Assembly (NCBI GenBank): GCA_025331125.1
Contig: JAOALB010000020.1
Location: forward strand, 1-64,000
Reading direction: 5' to 3'
Length of the DNA: 64,000 nt
Source: Mycogone perniciosa
Lineage: Eukaryota > Ascomycota > Sordariomycetes > Hypocreales > Hypocreaceae
The translations under genes and the position numbers were made by a program. The notes under the pieces were generated by a model that saw only the letters and a program-made list of their open reading frames with translations, searched no databases and was not told where the DNA came from. Every line of letters starts with the position of its first letter. The stretch's first letter is position 1. This document shows positions 57,602 through 64,000 of this stretch, piece by piece.

Positions 57602-58576
57602 TTTTAAGGAGGAGGCGTATAGGAGGCACGGCACTTCTTTCGGGGATGATGGAGGTTTTATGCTTGGGTTATGTAAGGGGGGATGAGGATACGAAAACGG
57701 GACACTCCAACGAGCGCAATGAGTTGGCCAAGGGTGGATACAGGTCAAAAAGAAACGCGATGTAAAAACAAGCAGGAGGGTTGCATTTCAGAGAACATAT
57801 GAGAACATAGATGTCATCATGGCAGTAATGAAAGTGGTAGCAAGAAATGCAACAATCTCGACAAGGCATCATAACGCATCTCCAAACTGAACTCAATACA
57901 AGCATGCGGTGATGTATCCCGTGTGAATTTCCATGAAACTCATAGATAAAAATGAAACCAAGGCACAAGGTGTTGCCAACTAGCACTGCTCGCCTACCAG
58001 GAAGTTGCTCTAACAAGCACACACCTTATATCTATAGCCTAAAAGGTGGGGGGGGGAGATCATCATCATGATTCCAACAAGTGTGCAACACAGTTACAGT
58101 TACGCAACTCACAGAATTAGCATGAGAACGGACATTGAAAAACCGAGGGAGAAAGTTCTTATTGAATCAAAACCCATCCTATCCATCCACCATGTCTCCT
58201 TGTAGCAGTAGATAGTAGTAGCCTTGTCTAATCAACATTGCCACGACAGGCGAACAAAATTCAAGAATAGATAAAAAGAAGAAAAAAGTCTAAAATAGAA
58301 AAACCAACGCCGGTGTCATGCTAAGAGTAGGGACCCTTGTCATAAAGCGTCGTAAAGATGCCAAAAAACATATCGTGTGCATGTGTGTGGTGGTGGTATC
58401 TGAAGATCTCGTAGAAGCATTGGCCCGGCCTGCTTGCCCCGGTGTTTCATCCCCTCTTCCGCCTGTCACTTTGTCCCCAAATAAATCTATGTGCTGAAAC
58501 CAAGTCGGCCAAATAACGTGGCAGAGCGGAGCCGAGTCCGGCACGGCAAATCCATCAGGTGAGAAGAAAGGGAAGC
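57602..58576. other. Spacer between convergent CSE1 and PH-like genes
   Basis: About 975 bases of 3' DNA. It has a G8 run (58048) and a TAGTAG stretch (58205). No gene seen. Confidence 0.55.
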
Positions 58577-60573
58577 TCATAGAAACCCGCCCTCGCAGCC
58601 AACCACGCCAACGCTGCCGCGCCAACCACACTTTCTTTCCTGTTCCTCCCATTCCCTGCTTCTTGGGGGCGGTACGGCGCCACGGTGGCTCAAGGTGGTA
58701 CGTTGCGTGGTCGAGGACTGGATATCAATCTCAACGCTTCCCCGGCTACTTCCCCCGCTGGCATTGGTCTGGACTAGCAGTAAGCTGCTGGTGCTAGAGA
58801 GCCTCTTGGTGAACTCGGTAAAACTCAACCTTTTGGAATTAGAGCCGGAGTAATGCTTGTCTGCGTTCGTGCGTGGCACGGCACCGCCTTCGACCGGTTT
58901 GCCCGAGGGGACTGGGGCCAAATGCGGCGTGCTCTGAGTTCGCTGTGATTGGTTAGGACGACTCTTTGCGTGAGCCGTATGAGGTCGTAAGGGAGGAGAC
59001 TGAGGAGGTGGCGGCGGTTTGGGGTCAGCATGAAAACTAAGATGAGTCCGAGAAAGGGAAGGGCGATGGGACCCATGGCCTCGAGGCGTCTCGTCGTGCC
59101 GATTGGTGATGAATGCTAGGGCTCGTTGTGCCGATGGCGATATGAGAGGTGCTCCGCCATAGCCCTGGTCCTGCTCATCTGCGGAGCGTGCGTCTGAGTC
59201 CGAATCCTCCAAGTCTTGCACTTCATCGTCATCCGAACTGTCGTCAGCTTCAAAGGTGCTATGCATGCCAGTCTGTTCCACACGTTCCTCTGGCCCCCTT
59301 TGTTTCCGCTTCTCGTCCAGGTCGCGCATCAAGGCGTCGAAGCGAACAATAGAGCTGAACTTCTCCTGACCAGGAATGTTCGCCTCCGCGCCAGGGATGT
59401 GGCCAAGCTGGAATGCTCTGTCAAGGATCGTCTCTCCGGGTGCGGGCGGGGCGCTGACATCGAAATCCATACACTGCTGTATTGGTGAGCTCAAACTATC
59501 CCGCCCACGCGTAGGTGAGCTAATGGTCGAAGCCCGCCCTTGGGCACTCGTCCATCCCTCAATGAACTCTGGCTGATAAAACCCATCCTTGACAACGGGT
59601 GACATCACATCGTTGGGATGGACAGTAGTATAGTGCTGGCCTGTCATTACATATGTCATCTTCTGGTTCGGGTGTTGATTGATGCTCGAAGGAGAGGAGA
59701 TATCACTCCGTTTGGATCGTAGGCTCGGTGAGTCTGAGCTGAACGTGGCCGGCCGTTCGCGGGTTCCCGTTGAGTACGTAGCACTAGAGCTTTTGTGCTG
59801 GAGAGGTCGGATTTCGGTACGACTGTTGTGGTTGCCGCTGCCTGGACGGGGGAAATAATCGGGAGCACCACGGTCTCGAGGGCTGAAGGGACTTGAGAAT
59901 GCGGACGACTCGCCATCAGAGGTTGCTGGGTTCTTTTTGGATAGAATGAAGTGTGCCCACTCGTGGAGGCTAGGATGGTGGTCGTCCGGTGGTGTTCGAA
60001 ACCAAAGAGTATTGGCACCAGACTCCTTGTGTGATATCAACCCGGCAGCTCGGCTCGATCGACGTTTTCGTTCCCTATCAGAGATCGTTATGACGAGGGT
60101 GGGCAGGACGGGCCCCTGTTTGCGGTAGGCAACTGTCTGGACCTGGCAATCGGAAACGCAGCTCGTGGACCATTGGTGTATCGGTTCGGCGTCGTCCTGC
60201 AAAGTAGGCTTTAAACACCGGACAAAACAAGAGGAGGGCGAACAATTCGACAAGGCTGGGTTCATACCTTGGACTTGAAGACGGACATGCAGTATTCATC
60301 AGTAAACACCTTGGTCAGAGGCTTGGGCTCGGAAATATTGGAGCGTGGGCCACAGTTGACGTTGTTCTGCTGGTCTTTCCTGATCGCACTTCTTCTGCCA
60401 ACAATGACATACCGTGCCTAGATATTTGACTGAGTTAACGGCGCGATTGTCGAAGAAGCACGGAAACGCAGCAGAGGGCAGCGGATTGGAAGATGACTGA
60501 CCTTCCAAACTGGCCGGCCGAGAATATGATTTCTGTCTGGCGGGACGAGGAGGATGCCATCGAGAGCGTCCAT
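58577..60573 (-). CDS. Conserved fungal protein with an N-terminal PH-like region
   Basis: Three exons, 60502-60573, 60268-60417 and 58577-60196, give 613 residues; introns are 84 and 71 bp, both in phase 0. The N-terminus (MDALDGILLVPPDRNHILGRPVWK, then ARYVIVGRR, VFTDEYCMSVFKSKDDAEPIHQW, VQTVAYRKQGPVLPTLVITIS, LWFRTPPDDHHPSLHEWAHFIL) reads as a split pleckstrin-homology-like fold of about 160 residues that could bind lipid or protein. The rest is Ser/Pro-rich and probably disordered, with an acidic patch (DDSSDDDEVQDLEDSDSD) and a conserved GETILDRAFQLGHIPGAEANIPGQEKFSSIVRFDALM-type short segment around 290-330. No catalytic motif is visible. It resembles an orthologous group found across Sordariomycetes; function unknown. 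Confidence 0.7.
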
Positions 60574-63377
60574 CGCGAGTGATTCGGAGGCGAGGCTGGC
60601 AGTGCCTGGAAGACGCAGAGACGAGGAGAGGAAGCGGGAGAGGCGTTGCCGATTGATTAAAGGCGCATGCTGAGAACGAAGGGGAGCAAGGCCGAGATCG
60701 CCTTTCTCAGGTGTTCCGGAGTCGGGTACAGCGTATACTACTCGCAATGTGCGTGCGAGTCTGGTCTCCTATTATCTTGTCTCCTCTTCTCGCCCTCTTT
60801 GTATGTCGGACTGTTTGGTCGGGATTTTCGAAACGAAACCAGCGGGAGCAGAGTGGGCTTAAGCGATATGATAGCCCGGGACTAGTAGCCAAAAAGACCT
60901 TGTTGATGACGGAATGGTGGAGGATTGGTGAGATTTGGGCGGTGGAAATGGAAGACTTGGAAGAAGGACTGGGGATGATTAATCGGGCTGGCGATGGGTC
61001 TGGCTGCCAATAGGGACGGTGTTTAGCGTAGCTGCCACCCGAGTTTACAGTGGGTTTAATGCTGTATAAACGACGATCCGGTATTAAGGCCCCGGAGAGG
61101 AGGGCCCTGACATTATGGCTGCATACAGGTACCTAGTAGGTACCTAGACATAAGTACTAAGTAGTACTCCGTACTCCGTGCTTCGTACAGACAGGAATAG
61201 GTAGGCAGCCCTGAAGCTGGCCTGTAATGCCTGGATCATGGAACACAACCGCTGTAAGTTGGTTATCCGCAGCGGATGGCTGGATGTACCTTGCCAGAAC
61301 CTACGAGTCATGAGTACCCGGCGGGCAAACGCAGTCGGGTGAAAATTGGCGGTGAAAGGAGAACAAGGCTATGTAACTCTAAAAATATATGCACATGGGG
61401 TGTACATCTCTGGCTCGCATGCCCTCCTGAAAACGCTGCGGCCTTGGTCCTTCGACATCCAAGGTTCCCAATAAAGTGTACCTCCACCAGCCTGCTGTGG
61501 TTGGCGTTGTGCCTTGAAGGGATATATTACATACAGGCAAACGGGTACTCCGGAGGTGTACTTCGTACTTCGTACTCCGTACAGAGATCATGTCACCGCT
61601 CCGTCGTAATACAAAGTTATGCGCCCATTTCTGGGTCACATTGGACTCCTGAAATGTTAAAAACATAAATTTGGTGGAGCTTCCTGTTCCCCACATATGT
61701 CTCCAGCATGCGAGTCAGATCGGTCAATGCTACTTCGTACTCTGGAGAGCATTGCGTGAGTGTGCATACTACCTAGTATTTACGGAGTACTTCGCACCAG
61801 CTTTCATCGTAGACTCGTGCTACGGACGACTCCATGTCTTACCTAGGCAGCATTAGCCAACTTCTCACCAGCGTTCTTCCGCGGTGATCGATGGGCTAAA
61901 GCAGCCATCGGTAGGGATGTGTATGTACAAGCATGCATGTATGTATGCATGTTCCACCAGGGTCGATTGTGCCAAACGAAACCGACCAGGACTACGGAGT
62001 ACGAACGGCCGACATTGACAGGGCCCGGTTCGTTCGTTTGCCCGTTCGTTTCGTGTCCCACTGTTTGGCCGACTCCGAAGACAGACGGGTGGTCAGCGAG
62101 GCCAGGGACCAGAACCAGGAACAGCAACAGCGCTCAAACATCACCACACCTCTTGGATCTCAGCTGGACTGCTAGTGCTGCTACTCCAGAGAGCGCCTCC
62201 TGTTGATCCTCCGCGGTACCTTCTCCTGATCGGGCCTGGACGCTGGCTCTGAGGTGGTGTGTAACTTGCCGCCAGCATCGATCAATCAATCACGTCGTCG
62301 TACAAGACCGTTTCTCCACCAACTTCTCGGGTGATCTTCCCAGGGTATTGTGCCGAATGCAGACAGGCACACACTCCATTTCAAGCGTTTATCCGTCGCC
62401 GCTGCGGCTGGTTGCTGCTACTACTGCTACTGCTGCTGCTGCTGCTACTACTACTATGTACGAAGTAGTACGGAGTGGTACGGAGTGCTGCTTCCAACAA
62501 GGTTTCTTCACTTGTGTGTGGATGCCCCGCGAGAAAGCCAAAATGGCGATCAGCCTACGAGAGAAATTGCTTGGCCGACTAATAGGCCTCGTCCACTTTT
62601 GTCGGATCGAGTCTTCCTTGGCTTCCTCGCAAGTAGGGGGGACAAAAAGAGAAACCGCAAGGCATATTACTACAGTCGTCCATAGTAATGAAGTAATAGT
62701 ACTAGTTAGCTCTAGGTGTAGATGTTGTGCGATCACTGTTTTATTGTCACCCGCTTGCCTTTACAATCTCCTCTCCGGACTAGCTGAGAACCGGTTTTCC
62801 TCAGTGATGGCCACATGTCTGGCCACTGATCGGACATTCCGCAGTATCATCGTTTCATGCGGTAACCCTCGGGTGAATGGAGATGGAAAATAATGGAGAA
62901 AAAAATGTACCAGGCGATAATCATCTGTGCGATTGGATCGAAGCGGAGGATGGCAGTGGGAGCTCGACTCTCTTCGTACGGCATATGCCTAGAAAACTAC
63001 TCCATGAATGCATATAATAATCATTTGCTTATTTGACGATACGAAGCAGCAACGACAAATCCTACAATTCTGTCTACACACACTCGTTCCAAGTCTGGCC
63101 ACCACCCATCCACTCCCCATCCGCCCCTTTACAACTGGCCTCCTGATCCGCCAAAACCAGTGAGAGGAGCAAAAAATGACCAAGACCAAACAATAACCGC
63201 CCGAGGATTGCTCGATTACTAATGAGGTCCAAAAGCATGTATCCCTCTCTATCCTCGTCATCTAGTAAACCAACACACCAATGGCTACCCATCTTCCGAT
63301 TGACGTAGTATTGGAAGAACCGGTATTTGCGGGGCCAGTTGGTCCAGTGGCCAATGCAAGATGCTTGACTTCTGCGC
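60574..63377. other. 2.8-kb intergenic region with simple repeats
   Basis: Lies between the PH-like gene and the 3' end of the WD40 gene, both on the minus strand. Some words of the TACTTCGTAC/TACGGAGTAC family are at 61150-61190, 61559-61582, 61784, 61993-62005 and 62456-62485. It also has a GCATGTATGT tract (61930-61950), a CTG/CTA triplet tract (62414-62458) and many short frames without homology. No gene seen. Confidence 0.55.
62414..62458. repeat. CTG/CTA triplet microsatellite
   Basis: A run of about fifteen CTG and CTA triplets in noncoding DNA. It creates spurious Leu/Tyr/Cys/Ala-rich frames on both strands. Confidence 0.85.
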
Positions 63378-64000
63378 CTAAGTTTGGTCGTTTGCAGTCC
63401 TCCATCCATTGGAACCCCTTGGATGGCTGGCCCTGAGCTCGAGGCTCCGTGCCCTGTTGGTCCAGCTGCATGCTTGTCAGTGCCATGAGAACTCCCAAGC
63501 TACCAACACATGGGGATACTTACATCTTGATGCGGCCGTCATCCCCGCAGGATGCCAACATACACGGATCTGTGGGATTCCAGACCACTGCGTTGCACCG
63601 CGGCAGGTGACCGGGTAGTCTCTCCACGGCTGCTCCTATATTTTTGTGCCAGATCAGGATATTGCCATCCTCGCTACCGCTCAGAACAAAGCTCTCGTTT
63701 GCACCACCGAACGAGCTTCGAATCAGGTATTTTCCTCCAGTGTGCCCCAGGAACTTCTGAACCGTATTCCTTGAAGCCAGGTCGATCAGCTGAGCCTCAC
63801 CATCTTGCTTATTGACCAGCAAATGCCGGGAGTCCTGGCTGATGTTCACAGAGGTCGGCCGTGACTTCAGGTCTAAATCGTATTCTAGCTCCCGCGTAGT
63901 AGCGTCGTAGATGTGAATGCTCTGTAGGTCATCCACCGCAACCAACAAGCGTTCATCTGGGGAACCACAGAGCTCTTGGACCCTATGCTTCTTACCCCAT
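63378..64000 (-). CDS. GID7/WDR26-type WD40 protein, C-terminal part (runs off the window)
   Basis: Two exons are visible: one from the window edge down to 63524 and a last exon at 63378-63465, joined across a 58-bp intron in phase 2 (AT + C). About 188 residues are seen, with the stop TAG at 63378-63380. They carry the last WD40 blades: LLVAVDDLQSIHIYD, LLVNKQDGEAQLIDL, FGGANESFVLSGSEDGNILIW and CNAVVWNPTDPCMLASCGDDGRIKIW. The GHTGGKYLIRSSFGG and NPTDPCMLAS phrasing matches the end of WDR26/GID7, the substrate-recruiting WD40 subunit of the GID/CTLH ubiquitin ligase that degrades gluconeogenic enzymes in yeast. A short C-terminal tail follows the last blade. The N-terminal CTLH part is outside the window. 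Confidence 0.83.

Overview
The window is nuclear DNA from a filamentous ascomycete, most likely a sordariomycete and possibly Hypocreales. The evidence is short introns of 47-103 bp with fungal splice signals, C-biased codon use in the strongest genes, and families typical of these fungi: the STRIPAK subunit PRO22/HAM-2, an NDT80/PhoG factor, a DUF2011 protein, a WSC peroxidase and a KP4-like secreted protein. The order-level guess is inference from gene content. Seventeen protein genes are supported; one runs off the right edge. Exon joins were read by hand from GT/GC...AG sites, branch points, reading phase and family similarity. No tRNA, rRNA, intact transposon or CRISPR was seen.

Layout. 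Bases 1-9015 are a gene desert with microsatellites and scattered TACGGAGTA/TACGAAGTA words. An NDT80-type transcription factor follows (9.0-11.1 kb), then a KP4-like gene at the edge of an AT-rich block (11.8-14.5 kb). Next come a DUF2011 protein, PRO22 (7 exons) and a MARVEL membrane protein. Two L-serine dehydratase paralogues (22.4 and 32.6 kb) face each other around a secreted class II-like peroxidase with three WSC domains and the histone-fold protein MHF1 (CENP-S). The 35-43 kb stretch holds an F-box/2EXR-like protein, POL31 and CAF16 as a divergent pair, and the kinetochore protein CENP-I/Mis6. After 2.3 kb of noncoding DNA comes a GNAT protein that looks like the C-terminal part of a GH3-GNAT enzyme. 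The right part holds TSC2 (tuberin) divergent from CSE1, a PH-like regulatory protein, and the C-terminal end of a GID7/WDR26 WD40 protein.

How the genes relate. Most are housekeeping genes: DNA replication (POL31), kinetochore and DNA repair (MHF1, CENP-I), nuclear transport (CSE1), TOR signalling (TSC2), STRIPAK signalling (PRO22) and regulated protein degradation (GID7). Accessory content is confined to the left desert, the AT-rich block with the KP4-like gene, the peroxidase/serine dehydratase block and the shortened GNAT gene. No biosynthetic cluster or defence island is evident. The most unusual items are the KP4-like gene beside degraded DNA, the peroxidase-WSC3 fusion between serine dehydratase paralogues, the amputated GH3-GNAT gene, a GC-AG intron in CENP-I and a diverged direct repeat with transition-type differences.
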